From positions 105,185,912-105,216,911 of the forward strand of contig CM043963.1 of assembly GCA_014529385.2 (NCBI GenBank): a DNA stretch of 31,000 nucleotides, read 5' to 3'. The translations under genes were made by a program, and so were the position numbers. Below the pieces are notes generated by a model, which searched no databases, was not told the DNA's origin, and was given only the letters and a program-made list of their open reading frames with translations. Positions 1 through 10,800 of this stretch are shown piece by piece (the first letter of the stretch is position 1; each line of letters starts with the position of its first letter). This DNA is from Adiantum capillus-veneris (Eukaryota > Streptophyta > Polypodiopsida > Polypodiales > Pteridaceae).

Positions 1-424
1 AAGCATTATGGTAAACACAAACGAGATAGAACCAATTTTCACCAAAAATGGGGTATGTGAAGTCATTTTCAACTTTCCGAGCATCAACCAAATTTAGGCA
101 ACAACTCGGAGCAAAGTTTTCACTTCAGTTAGAGACTCTCTAGACTATTCGTAGCTAAGGCTAAAATTCAGTCTGAGGTCAGTAAACGTACCCATCGTAA
201 ACCGTACTTTTTGTTTTACACCATTATCAGGGAATCCGACAATCTCAGCTCACCGTTTTGAGCAAAACCTACTTTATATAATAATTTTTTATAAAAAACA
301 TCAGCTTGATTCAAATCCTTGCAGTATCAGATCCATACTTACCTTCTTCAGAAAATAAGCAACCTCAACTAGTCAGAACTACTCTTTCATTACTAGATAG
401 AATGCCTACCAAACCACAAAACAT
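1..424. other. no gene recognised
   Basis: AT-rich sequence without a supportable ORF. On the minus strand a strong splice-donor-like site (AAG|GTAAGTATGG) lies at about 342, just below the exon-like stretch at 425-769, so the region could be intron or 3' flank of a minus-strand gene. Nothing more can be supported. Confidence 0.4.
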
Positions 425-769
425 CTATACAAATCTATCAATAAGAGAGCTGGCATTTCCAGCAGAGTTAGACTCATCAGAAAACCCAAAAAAAAAATCC
501 TGATTAACAGAACCTGGAATTGTATCCACAAACTTGTTTGTAAAACGGAAATTCTCAACATTAGTCTATGAAGCCCATATCTGCCGATAGACCAGAGGTA
601 GACCTAAACCATAATATGCTATATCAGACAAATCTGTACCGGAACAGGGCACCCTTTTTTTTAGAATTTTAAAAGAATACTTACCTTCAGTCTGTATAGT
701 AAGCTGGAGAGAGAAAAAAACAACCATATCCTTGCAGGTGAAAGCTAATAATTCCAAGTCTAGAATCAA
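425..769 (-). pseudogene. exon-like minus-strand coding stretch with one in-frame stop (unidentified)
   Basis: One minus-strand frame is open from about 775 down to a stop at 425-427 except for a single TAG at 566-568. The part after that TAG (46 codons) has a protein-like composition with segments such as NFRFTNKFVDTIPGS and FFFGFSDESNSAGN. The part before it includes LSDIAYYGLGLPLVYRQ. Donor-like sites (GAAG|GTAAGTATTC near 683, CAACG|GTAAGAAACC near 820) and a pyrimidine-rich acceptor near 712 suggest spliced exons rather than one ORF, so the apparent stop may lie in an intron. I do not recognise the family. Open stretches of this size can arise by chance, so this may be a real multi-exon gene, a decayed copy, or noise. 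Confidence 0.27.
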
Positions 770-2006
770 GCGAGAAGGAGTACGTCACTTTAGAAATAAC
801 CATTCTTTAGGGTTTCTTACCGTTGGTGAGATACAACACTACTTAAAAAAGTTTCCATTTTGGCCAACAAATTATATCTAGTAAGCACCAGCCCCGGCCA
901 AAAGCCATGTCAGCAGATATTTACAAGTTTTTAAGTGCTTCAAATCTACAATCATTTAATGATAGATTAACTTCAATACACACAACATATGAAATCCCAC
1001 ACGGCTGCCCTTAAAGTTAACAACTCGAGTCACAATCATCTGGAAGCAAAATGCCCTATCCATGATTTCCACAATGCCATTCAGTAACCAGTTCAAACAA
1101 TTCCTCAAGAACCAGATCCAATTGAACGAGTCAGACTAATGTAACTTGATAACTCAATCTTGAAGCATTATTTCTCGTTACGCAAACAGGCAGAATGAGA
1201 TTAACAGTATCCCCCTTTTTTTATTTTTTAGAAATCAACAAAAATATAACCTGTAAATTCGATGCAGAAGCCTCCATGATATCTTTATCACTTTTTTTTG
1301 GCATGATGAAGTCACACACCAACGCAGAATGGAATGCAGCACAGAGGTCACAAATCACAGTGCTAAGTGAGCATAGGCGCTCACCTTACGATCCATTTAT
1401 AGGTGAGAAATTTGACATGCTTCAGAAGGTCAGGAAGCCTGCACGCTTCGCCCCTCGAGGCCGGCCATCAAGACCCTTCTCTCCGGGATCACACTTAGCA
1501 CCAGATCCGGGACTGTGAAGCCAGTGGAGAGCGCATAAAACCTCTCAGTTCATCAAGCACAGGTCTACCTTACAAGCGCCAGAACGCCAGCGCGCGCTAC
1601 ACAGAACCGGGTACACAGAGAATACGATATAACTTACAGGTGAGAATTATAGCAGGTAGGTAATCCCATTATGTACACGGCAGTCCCACCATCCCAACAA
1701 AATATCACCATAAACTACCTAATCATTTAAGTGTCAAAATGCAAGAGGCAGTATATAGCATGAGTATGTACGCTTATAGTCGTTAGAGCCAATATACGGT
1801 CTTCAAACGAGCTAGTGCTCTCGATCTAGGGTAGATATAAACTACCAGTAAACCATACCACCTTATCCCTTATGAAAAAAAGGTTCCGTCTACTCGGACA
1901 GATTAAGAGACAGAAGCTAAAGTAAAAATAGATGAGGTATACAAAGTAAAGTGTTTTTTTTCTATTGTTAAATATATAACCAATTAAGCTCAGTCACCAA
2001 AAAGCC
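770..2006. other. non-repetitive stretch with weak minus-strand exon-like bits
   Basis: No long ORF is convincing. Short minus-strand open stretches look protein-like: one near 1065-1125 (LVLEELFELVTEW), one near 822-880 ending at a donor-like site (LLAKMETFLSSVVSHQ), and one near 1390-1470 (LPDLLKHVKFLTYKW) ending at AAG|GTGAGC. With the 425-769 stretch they could be exons of one minus-strand gene, but I cannot join them with confidence. A GC-richer island at 1440-1620 stands out from the AT-rich surroundings. Confidence 0.25.
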
Positions 2007-2016
2007 TATATATAAG
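2007..2016 (+). promoter_or_regulatory. TATA box of the 171-codon ORF
   Basis: TATATATAAG lies 115 bases before the ATG at 2131. This is a normal plant distance if transcription starts about 30 bases downstream, giving a leader of about 85 bases. Assigned by motif and spacing only. Confidence 0.45.
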
Positions 2017-2130
2017 ACGAGCAACTTTTTTACAAACCAGTGCCTAGCCCCAGTCGAGAGTAACTGATTGAGAGATAAAAAACAGACATCTACCAATTGT
2101 CATCAGGTGCAATCTACATATTAATCTGTT

Positions 2131-2646
2131 ATGGCTCCTAATGGGGATCAGGTTCTAGCAATATCTATTGCACATCTTCAGCAGTCAAGTGAGTCTACTA
2201 AGCGAGCCACACTCCTTCGTTATGAACGGCTTTTATTTCCGCAATTAGGCACTTCGGTGACCCAGACGAAGTGGTGGACATATCAGAACCGAGTGACCAG
2301 GGTGACCCTTTGGGGTAGAGAGCATTTTCGGAATAACATCCGTCTGGCGATGGTAACTGAAGCACTGGGCATAGGGCCACGATATTATTATGTAGAATAC
2401 TCAATGAAGCGAGGTTTTTCAGAACGATTATATCTGCTAGCACAGTTTCTACCATCGCGAAATATTTTCTTGTATCGCAGCTATGGCCAACCACTCAGAG
2501 GGTATTTTAATATCACTCCACGAACCTTGGAGTATGGTGCAATCTTATCAACTCGAATCCTACCATTGTCCGAACGTCCAAACACTTGTTACTACTGTGA
2601 CAGCTGTTTGTGCGATCATGTCATGGATGGTCTACTAGACATGTAA
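2131..2646 (+). CDS. intronless orphan ORF, 171 codons, unknown function
   Basis: I do not recognise this protein. The ORF is uninterrupted for 171 codons in sequence where most frames close quickly. It starts in the plant-favoured ATGGC context, has a TATA box 115 bases upstream, and an AATAAA signal 55 bases after the stop, so it has the outline of a compact gene. The product is rich in Arg, Tyr and Leu, with an aromatic/basic centre (ALGIGPRYYYVEYS, residues about 89-102). The C-terminal end carries a cysteine cluster (CYYCDSCLCDH, about residues 153-163) that could bind metal. No signal peptide or membrane segment is evident. It could be a lineage-specific gene, a fragment of a mobile element, or a chance ORF. 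The minus-strand ORF inside it (2198-2494) looks like a shadow. Confidence 0.45.
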   Translation: MAPNGDQVLAISIAHLQQSSESTKRATLLRYERLLFPQLGTSVTQTKWWTYQNRVTRVTLWGREHFRNNIRLAMVTEALGIGPRYYYVEYSMKRGFSERLYLLAQFLPSRNIFLYRSYGQPLRGYFNITPRTLEYGAILSTRILPLSERPNTCYYCDSCLCDHVMDGLLDM

Positions 2647-2700
2647 AGGTGAAGAGCCAGGGGTTTTTTTTTTGTAAAAAACCAAGTTACTTTCAAACTA

Positions 2701-2706
2701 AATAAA
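2701..2706 (+). terminator. AATAAA poly(A) signal
   Basis: Canonical AATAAA 55 bases downstream of the stop codon at 2644-2646, consistent with 3'-end processing of the 171-codon ORF. Found by motif only. Confidence 0.4.
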
Positions 2707-2737
2707 GTGGTGAATCTTGAGAAATGACTCGTGTTTT

Positions 2738-2740
<3 letters not shown>

Positions 2741-2788
<48 letters not shown>

Positions 2789-2802
2789 ATATATATGTAT
2801 AC

Positions 2803-2839
<37 letters not shown>
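2741..2839. repeat. compound microsatellite (GT)n-(AT)n-(AG)n
   Basis: About 22 GT units (2741-2784) pass through an AT-rich TATG/ATAC stretch into a pure AT run, then into AG units ending at 2839. Confidence 0.95.
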
Positions 2840-4128
2840 ATACTCATGCTCAATTACCTCAATGGCAAGTAATGGAGTTCATTAGGAAGAGTTGATTTCT
2901 TCACTTGTGAGATTTTGTCCTTATTCTGTGTGAATTTTCATCAATTAAGCGTGCATAATAAAATCATGTTCCATGATAAATCCCTTATGTGTATCCGGTA
3001 GTCAAGTTTCCCTTTGTTAAATCTTTCATTAGAGCCATTAAACTCTAGATTTGAGTGTCATTAGCTCCTCTAATCACGTTAAAAAAGTATTGGTGTGTGT
3101 AAGCCTTTTCCCTTTTTACTAGCAGCACCTCTCTTCAACTACTAACATTGATTGCTCCTTCCATTGGAAGAGAGTCTCACCACCTCAAGAGGTTCACCTC
3201 TTATTAAGAGGGAGCTCTACTGTGATGGAAAAGATATTCTCTACAAGAGGGACACACAAGACTAAAATCTCTACCGCTTCACAAGAGATAAATTTATCTC
3301 ATAATATTTAAAAGTGTGTTCATATTGGCTCCAAAGGGAATCATCATTTCAACCAAAGGCTAGAAGGGTTAAAGTTATTCTTATCATTCTTACACCTTCT
3401 TTCTCCCTAAAATTGTGCAACCACTAGTAACACAAAATCCATTTCAAAGAAGGTTAGGTACTCACATCTAAATTGGAGAGTCCCTAAAAAGGTAAAAACA
3501 ATTCTTAAAGTAAAACATAGCGATAAAAGATATCAAAAATTTCAATGGCCAAGGGTTCTGTACTTGGCAAACCAAGATGAGAGGATATTTTATAAAAACA
3601 ACTTATGGAGTATTATCAAAATATTCAGGACTAGACAAGGAAGTTAGCAACTAGCACAAACTAGGGCATCATGATCTCAAACAGTAGCCCAAATTTATGC
3701 CAAGTATAAGTAATTTTAGGCACCATCATTGTTCATTTGTTGATGAGTGCACAAGTGATGATTTTGAATCCTAAGACGTTTTATAAAAGAACTTTGGAGC
3801 CAAGGCAAAGAAACGTAAATTGAGTGTAAAGAAACAATTGTTACTAGGAGAAGAAGAAGAAAAAGTTGCAATGTTACTAGGAGCACATCAAATCCAATAT
3901 CATCACACTGTCACTATTCTAAAAGAAAAAGACCGTGCACCAATGAGAAAAACACATAATGAGAAATTTCCATGCTGCTTGGTTCTCTCTCTGTCCTTGC
4001 TATCTTTGCTCCACCGGTTGTACTATAATATGTATGCAAGTGCTTTTCTATAATACATGAAAGAAATGCTTGTTGCAGGTGATTCATTTATTCTTTTAAG
4101 TTACTTCAAGTTTGGTTTCTTTATGTCT
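2840..4128. other. AT-rich sequence, no gene recognised
   Basis: Short plus-strand ORFs (for example 3820-4053) have no recognisable domain. No satellite, LTR or splice structure stands out. If the inversion described for this window is undone, this region lies directly beyond the Copia insertion site. Confidence 0.4.
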
Positions 4129-4281
4129 GGTGTGAGTTTGTGTAGTGCGTTACCACCTTCTAGCATATTTCCTTCAAGTTGTGTGGCTCAAGTTTGTCCA
4201 CATTTTTTCCAAATTGAATGTGAATTTAAGTCCTTATAGTGTAGATTTCCATGGAATGTGAGCAAACAAATGACTAGATCT
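4129..4281 (-). repeat. end of the ~1.1-kb repeat unit, left flank of the Copia element
   Basis: Read on the minus strand this matches the end of the repeat unit at about 22690-22850. Shared blocks include GGAAATCTACACT, AAAAAATGTGGACAA, CAACTTGAAGGAAAT and GGTGGTAACGCAC or GGTGGTAACACAC. The match stops exactly where the 5' LTR starts (AGATCT|TGCTACC). The uninterrupted copy at 22690 continues past AGATCT instead, so this is the Copia insertion point. The other half of the broken unit ends at 23559. Confidence 0.8.
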
Positions 4282-4509
4282 TGCTACCATGTACATGTGG
4301 TAGTGATGTGTGTGAACACACTTAGGATCGTCGGGGCATTTTCCCCTCTCTAGGATATTTTTTCCTCCGTTCATTGTATATACGCCCATTCATTCTAGAG
4401 CTATCTATCTTTCCATTGCACACTAAGCAATATGCTCTTTGTTGTGTGTCTTGAGCTACCTTCATCTTATCTAAGCTGTGTGCGTTTCCCTGCAACTCTA
4501 ATTCCAACA
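4282..4509 (+). mobile_element. 5' LTR of the split Copia element
   Basis: 228-bp LTR beginning TGCTACC and ending CCAACA. The minus-strand LTR at 23560-23766 is clearly the same sequence. Shared blocks include GGTAGTGATGTGTGTGAACA, TTCATTGTATATACGCCCAT and CTATCTATCTTTCCATTGCA. The LTRs differ by scattered substitutions and by indels around 4340-4370, so the insertion is not recent. Confidence 0.88.
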
Positions 4510-4524
4510 ATTGATATCAGAGTG
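4510..4524 (+). other. primer binding site (initiator Met-tRNA type)
   Basis: ATTGATATCAGAGTG directly follows the LTR end. It resembles the usual plant Copia site TGGTATCAGAGC with substitutions. It would prime minus-strand DNA synthesis from tRNA-iMet. Confidence 0.7.
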
Positions 4525-4874
4525 GGTTGCGTCCTCCCGGGCGGCTTAGTCGCTAGCAGCTCTAGCACACGCCTGCTCACTTTCTCCAATTTCAGTGAGC
4601 TTTGGCAAGCGTTCGCAGGTCGACAAAAATTTCGAGAGGGCTCATAGAGTTAAGTCTTCTTTGATTTCTAATTCGGACTCATTTCGGCCTCCGTTTCCAC
4701 TATAGGCAGTACTACACAAGCTATTTTGTCATTTTATGCAAAAATTTTGTCAGTGTTGTTTTTTGCATAACAGGTCCCTTACAATCTTCTACGGTTTGTG
4801 CTATATAGCACGTGTTGTTTCCACTTTGTTTATCCTCTTTTTGGGCAGTTTTCACATCAGGTGCAGTATTTACC

Positions 4875-5930
4875 ATGGCTAACAACAACACAGATGTGTT
4901 CAAGATGTTTGCTGATGAGGACAGATTGGATGGGGACGATTACCCTATGTGGGCTTACATGATGCAACATGTTCTTGTGTCAAAGGGTGTATGGAATATT
5001 GTGTAGGGCATTGATGTACGTCCTGGTTCTGAGGATGTAGGCGATGTTGAGGATGTTGCAGGTCTTGCTGCAAGGATTTTTGTTGTTAGAGTTGTTTTGC
5101 CTACGGCAGAACAAGCTCATTGGGATGTAAAGGATGAGCACGCTCATGTGTTGATTGCGTTGTCTGTGAAGTGCACCATTACTTCTCACATTCGTTCGGC
5201 AAAATCTGCAAAACAGGCTTGGGATATTCTGGCTGGTCTTTATGCAAGCCGCAACGAGGCTAAAATTGCATTGTTACGTAAAGAGCTGGAATCAAAGATT
5301 ATGCATGAGGAAGATGAAATGGACACTTTACTTGCTGGTGTCAGGGATGTTAATGAGCAACTAATATCTACAAGAGAAGTCATTTTTGACAGTTCACTTG
5401 TGCAGATTGTTCTTGATGCTTTGCCAGATTCTTACCAGACTTTTGCTAGTACTTGGAGATTTATGACCCAAGGAAATCCTAAAGTTGTCAAGTTTGATGC
5501 ATTATGCACAATGCACATTGTTGTTGCAAGATTCACTTTCCAAAAGAAACAGGACTAGGCAGCGTGCAGTTGAACATGCTTTTATTGTAGCTCAAAGAAA
5601 AGGTGGGAACAACAATGTAACCACTTCTTATGGTTCTGCTGCGAGTGGAAAAACTTCTGTTCCTAATGCTTCTACTAGTAGCTCTTTGTCTGGCAATTCT
5701 GGTGATAAGGGCAAAAAGAAGATGCTTTGCCATTATTGTAAAGCTAATGATCACTTGATCAAGCAGTGTCCGAAATTGAAGGCAAAAGAGGCTAAGAAGA
5801 AAAAGGCTGGATCCAATACAGGTTCCAATACAAGTGCGGCAATTGTAAAGTCTTCTGTCAAAGGAGATTGTGATGCTGATGTTGATGCAGAATGGGCATT
5901 TAGTGCAAAGTGCACTTATGATCCTATTGT
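4875..5930 (+). pseudogene. gag: Copia gag (UBN2-type capsid plus zinc knuckle), broken
   Basis: Gag forms the particle that packages element RNA. The start is ATG 4875 in ACCATGGCT context. The N-terminus has the Copia pattern of a target-recognition region (DGDDYPMWAYMMQ) followed by a UBN2-like region (ITSHIRSAKSAKQAWDIL, ALPDSYQTFASTW). The zinc knuckle CHYCKANDHLIKQC lies at about 5730-5772 and has the full CX2CX4HX4C spacing; a Lys-rich tail follows. Damage: an in-frame TAG at 5004-5006, and a frameshift near 5545 that moves reading into the frame used up to 6036. Protease follows in that same frame, as expected for a single gag-pol ORF. Confidence 0.88.
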
Positions 5931-7021
5931 CCATGATGCATGTATGTCAGTTGCTGCAAATTCACATGTGTGGTATTTTGACAGTGGTGCTACAAAGCAC
6001 ATTACCTCACATCATGATTTTGTTTACCTCTATTGAGTCTGTCGCTCATCATGGGAATATGGTGACTTGTGCCAACAATGCCTCTTATCCTGTTCAAGGA
6101 GTTGAAAAAATTGTGCTTACTACTGCAAATGGCAGTTCTTCACACTTATTGATACACTTTATGTACCTGGGATCAAGAAGAATCTTTTTTCTGCATTTGC
6201 ACTTGCTAGACTTGGACTTGTAGTCAAATTTGTGGATGATAGATCTACAGTTCATGATCTCAGTTTTGGTGATGAAATTGCTGCATCTAGACTTTTGTGC
6301 CATGGGCTGTATAATCTCACCTTGTATAATAAGTGTGGATAAAATTTTGCAAATGCAGTTGAAAATTCAAGGGCTGTTTCAGATGCAAAACTGTGGCATG
6401 CAGATTTTGGGCATCTGAATTTTACCAATTTGCTGCATTTGCAAAAATCTGATATGGTTGCTTCTTTGCCGCCTCTTGAAGCACCTGTTCAAACATGTTT
6501 GTGAAGGCTGTTATTTGGGTAAAATACAGCGTGCTAAGTTTCCAAAGGATGGGTCAGTTTGTGCTACATGCAGATTGCAACATGTTTATAGTGATGTTTG
6601 TGGGCCTATGCAAACTCTGTCCTCGGGGAATTACTTGTACTTTGTGACTATCATTGATGACTACTCCATGCATGCATGGATATATCCGTTGAAATCTAAG
6701 TCCGAAGTGTTCATGTGCTTCAAGCAATTTCTTTCTATGGCTGAAAATGTCTCAAAATGTACTATGGGCACCCTCCGTTCCGATCAAGGGGGGGACTATA
6801 TGTCTCATGAATTTAATGCATTTCTGACTAGTCATGGGATAAAACACCAATGTACAGTGCTGTATACGCCTCAGCAAATTGGTGTTGCTGAGAGGAAAAA
6901 TAGATCTCATACGAAAATGGCAAGATGTATGGTCAAGAGTCAAGCTTTACCACATTCGTTTTGGCTCAAGGTTGTCATGTGTGCCACTTATGTACTCAAT
7001 AGGTGTCCTACGAAAGCATTG
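5931..7021 (+). pseudogene. pol: Copia pol, first part: protease, GAG-pre-integrase, integrase core, cut off at 7021
   Basis: Protease is shown by WYFDSGATKHIT (about 5970-6005, catalytic DSG). The reading frame breaks near 6036 and again near 6150. The GAG-pre-integrase segment follows (LWHADFGHLNFTNLL, about 6391-6435, then CEGCYLGK, about 6500-6523). The integrase core has the first Asp in YSDVCGP (about 6588), the second in RSDQGGDY (about 6780) and the Glu in GVAERKNRSH (about 6880), so all three DDE residues are present. The protein is severed after NRCPTKAL at 7021, where satellite DNA begins. The normal continuation (an xxxxYEAW-type motif) starts at 25980 on the minus strand. Confidence 0.88.
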
Positions 7022-7850
7022 AGGATGTGTACATATGCATCACGAAACACCTACATATATCATCCTATGTCCCTAAGGCCACAAGATGTTATATACCCAT
7101 CATGAGACAACTACATATAGTGCCTTATGGCCCGTAGGCCATAGGATGTGTACAGTTGCATCGCGAAACACCTACATATAGCTCTATATTGGCCCTAAGG
7201 CCATAGAATGTTATATACCCATCATGAGATAACTACATATAGTGCCCTATGGCCTTTAGGCCATAGGATGTGTACATTTGCATCACGAAACACCTACATA
7301 TAGCTCTATATTGGCCCTAAGACCACAGGATGTTATATACCCATCGTGAGACAACTAAATATAGTGCCCTATGGCCCTCATGCCATAGGATGTGTACAGT
7401 TGCATCGCAAAACACCTACATATAGCATCCTATGGCCCTAAGGACACAGGATGTTATATACCCATCGTGAGACAACTACATATAGTGCCCTATGGCCCTC
7501 AGGCCATAGGATGTGTACAGCTGCATCACGAAACACCTACATATAGCATCATATGGCCCTAAGGCCGCAGGATGTTATATACCCATCGTGAGACAACTAC
7601 ATATAGTGCCCTATGGACCTAAGGCCACAGGATGTATATTTACTCAACACAAAACACCTGCATAAAACATCATATGGACTAAAGGCCATATGATTTACAC
7701 ATACTCAGTATGAACCACCTACATATAGCATCCTATGGCCCTAAGTCCATAGGATTCTGTATACCCATCATGAAACAACCACATATAGGGCCCTCTGTGT
7801 ATATAATCATAATGAAACACCTACATATATACTCACAATGAAAGGACTTT
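7022..7850 (+). repeat. satellite array A, ~122-bp dimer with palindromic core (left segment)
   Basis: Tandem dimers start with AGGATGTGTAC at 7022, 7143, 7265, 7387 and 7508, a period of 121-122 bp. Each dimer has two related ~61-bp halves: one with GCATCACGAAACACCTACAT, the other with ATATACCCATC and GAGACAACTACATATAGTG. Each half ends in a dyad-symmetric core of the form CCTATGGCC-n-GGCCATAGG. Units after about 7630 are more diverged and fade out near 7850. The first unit starts abruptly inside the Copia integrase. The array ends about 45 bases before the ATG of the transposase-like gene. Confidence 0.95.
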
Positions 7851-7895
7851 GTGATGGTTTTCTTAACAAATATTTATTGAAACCTTCTTGCAGGT

Positions 7896-10800
7896 ATGGA
7901 TTTTAATCAAGGTGATAGAGTATGCATGTTTGTAGCCACACAAAAGGTTTCCCTTGGGAGTGTCTGTGAGACAAACCCAAACGCATATTGCTCAGGCATG
8001 CTTATTGGTGAAGGAAATGTATCGGTGTCAGTTGATTTGTGTTTTCAAAAGAAAGCACTTATTCCATTTCCAACAATGGATGCATTGACAGTGGGAGATG
8101 ATTTTCACAGTATTGTGAAATGGAGTATTGGGTTGCTACAATATATGGATGAGATACACTACGAAGGGGTTTCTACGTCTGAGACTCACAAGGAATGGGA
8201 GCATTCGAGGCACAGTTTGATGGAATGATCTATAGGGAGGTTTGGAAGGATAAGAGGGTTCAACTTTGGGATGAAAGCAAAACACATGTAGTAGCCGAAG
8301 GGGTTGTCATGTATGTGTGTCCATTTGATTCCGTGAACTTTGGTGAGCTAGGTAAAGATAACATCGGTATTGGTATTGAAACATCCTATGCTTGTGAGGC
8401 TACTATTTCTGCACAATCTGATGTATGCAGCATCAATCTGGTTTGTTGGCCTATCAAGAGAGTGACAACTATGGATGGAAAAGCGTTGTTACAATATGAG
8501 CATTTACATGCTAGTGACGCATTACAAGATACATGCATTGAATCAGCTCGTTTGGTAGAGCCTATTTCAAAAAAGCGAAAATATTGCTTTATGAATAGGA
8601 AGACAAAAATGTCCGTGAAACCTTCTAAGAGATCCAATCAAGAATCCCTATCATCTGTCCAACTTGTTTCAACCATAGATTGTTGTTCTATGAGGTGTTG
8701 TCAATATGCCAATAGAGATAAGGTCATGGCTATGCGCAATGAATTTTGGGGACAAAGTTTGCAAAATAGAACCAACTATGTGTATGATAGTTTACTGCTT
8801 GGCGTGAGAACAAAACAACTGCAAAGACTTGCTATGTATTTTCTTTTAATGGCAATGAGGTCTATAGTAGAGCTTGGTACGAAATTCATGGCATTCCAAA
8901 AACTTCATTTTATCGTTACCGTGAACAGTTTGAAAATGGGGTTTGACGCTCAGTGCATGGTAATGATGGTGTCATAAGAAAAGGAAGAGACCATACAGAA
9001 ATGGGAAGGGCATTGATGCGCTCTTTTGTAGATGAAAACTCAGAGAAAATGCCACATAAGAGTAGACCTATGGAAGATGGTACCAAAGAAACCTTGCTTG
9101 CAATGCCAAACACATACAAGCAAATAGACATCTTACATGATGTCAATAAAACACTTGAGAGTATGTGTCTCAAGCCAATGTCTAGCACTACATTCAATAG
9201 GGTTTGGAATACAGAGTTTGCTAATGTGACCTTGTCAAAAACAAGCGAGTTCTCAAAATGTGTTGTGTGTAGTCGGATAAAGTCTCAACTAGAGTCAACA
9301 AAGGATGATGAGCTGATTTTACGTTTGAAGGATGAACGTAAAATTCACATGATGCAACAACAAAGTTGTAGAAATGCGTACTACACCTAGCGTAAGTTCT
9401 CGCAAATGCAAAAGGATAAGTACTTATGCATTATACATGATAAAATGGACCAAAAACAGACAGCAATACCTAGATTGCGAGTGAACTCAAAAGACTATGC
9501 GAATGCGTATCAGTTGCAAGTATCATTAACAGGTATGATAACACATGGGTATGGGCATGGGATGTATGGTCATTTCTCATTGAATGGTCTATGGCCTTCA
9601 GATCCGAATGCTACAATTGGTTCCCTTGCATTATGCTTATAGAATTTGGAAAGAATAGAAAACCATGGGCTAGGAGATATATGTCATGATGGTAATAAAA
9701 CATTGTTCAATGAATTGAATTCAAGGACAACTCTATACCACCAAAACAGAATGATGAAAGAGCGTAACACCACTGTTGGCTATTGAAGGATGTAATGGAG
9801 AGATTTCTAACTCACAATCAACCTCCTCTCAATGTGTTGTGGATAACATGTCCACTCTTGTGTTTCGAAAATTGCATGAGAATCTTATGCTACAACTAGA
9901 TAATTGTGCAGGAGGGAATGAGAATCGATATTTATTTGCATACTTATCCTTGCTAGTAGAAAAAGGTGTTTTCAAAACCATGCATTTGGGATTCTTAATG
10001 GTGGGTCATACACATGAGGACATAGATGCAATGTTTAGCAGGTTCTCAGAGAGATTACGAACAGGAATGACCTACAGTTTTCCACATTTGATGGAACATT
10101 TTCAAAAATGTGAAAGTTCAACTCCATCACCATTTTTGATGACGCAAGTTCTTGACTTCAAATCCTTTGTTAAAGGGTACATGTGTGATGGACACGATTC
10201 TCTTGTTGGACACTCTAAGCCACTTCAATTTCGTTTCTTTATACAAGGTGAAATCCCAGTAATGCAGTATAAAATTCACCCCAAATCACCTGATTGGATG
10301 CCAAGGGAGCCAGAAATTGAGTTGTGGAAAAAAGATGATCAAGGGAAACCAAAATTGCCAGTAGGTTGTCCAGATGTGGTTCCTATAGCAGACTATGTGA
10401 GGGATAGTCCGCTTGTTATTCAAGGGATTAAGACATCTTGAATTTTGGAAAAGATGGACTCTACTAAAGGGAAAGGAGCACGATTCTATAAAATACATGG
10501 AGCCAGTTATTATTTATTGGCAAAAAATAATTAGTGAGCTTGAACAACCAACCAATAAACAACCTCGTGAATATACATCATTTTGGCCAAAGACTACAGG
10601 GAGTCATCGAATGCAACAGATAGAGGAAGACACAGCCGAGTTTCAAGGGTATGAAGAATTGAATGATCACTATGTTGGTCCTCAAAGTGCAAGGCCACAG
10701 GAAGCTTTTAGGCCTCAAATTGATGTAAGGAAAGGGGATTTTGTTCTTGTGAGACCCGCAGATCCAGAATATCGGATATGGCTAGGATTTGCAGAGTCAG

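Noticed and set aside
1195-1518. 107-codon plus-strand ORF
   Set aside because: Mixed composition, no domain, poor start context and no flanking gene signals.
3820-4053. Possible start of a Harbinger-like transposase (Glu-rich N-terminus)
   Set aside because: Only a short Glu-rich patch; no nuclease or Myb-like motif follows.
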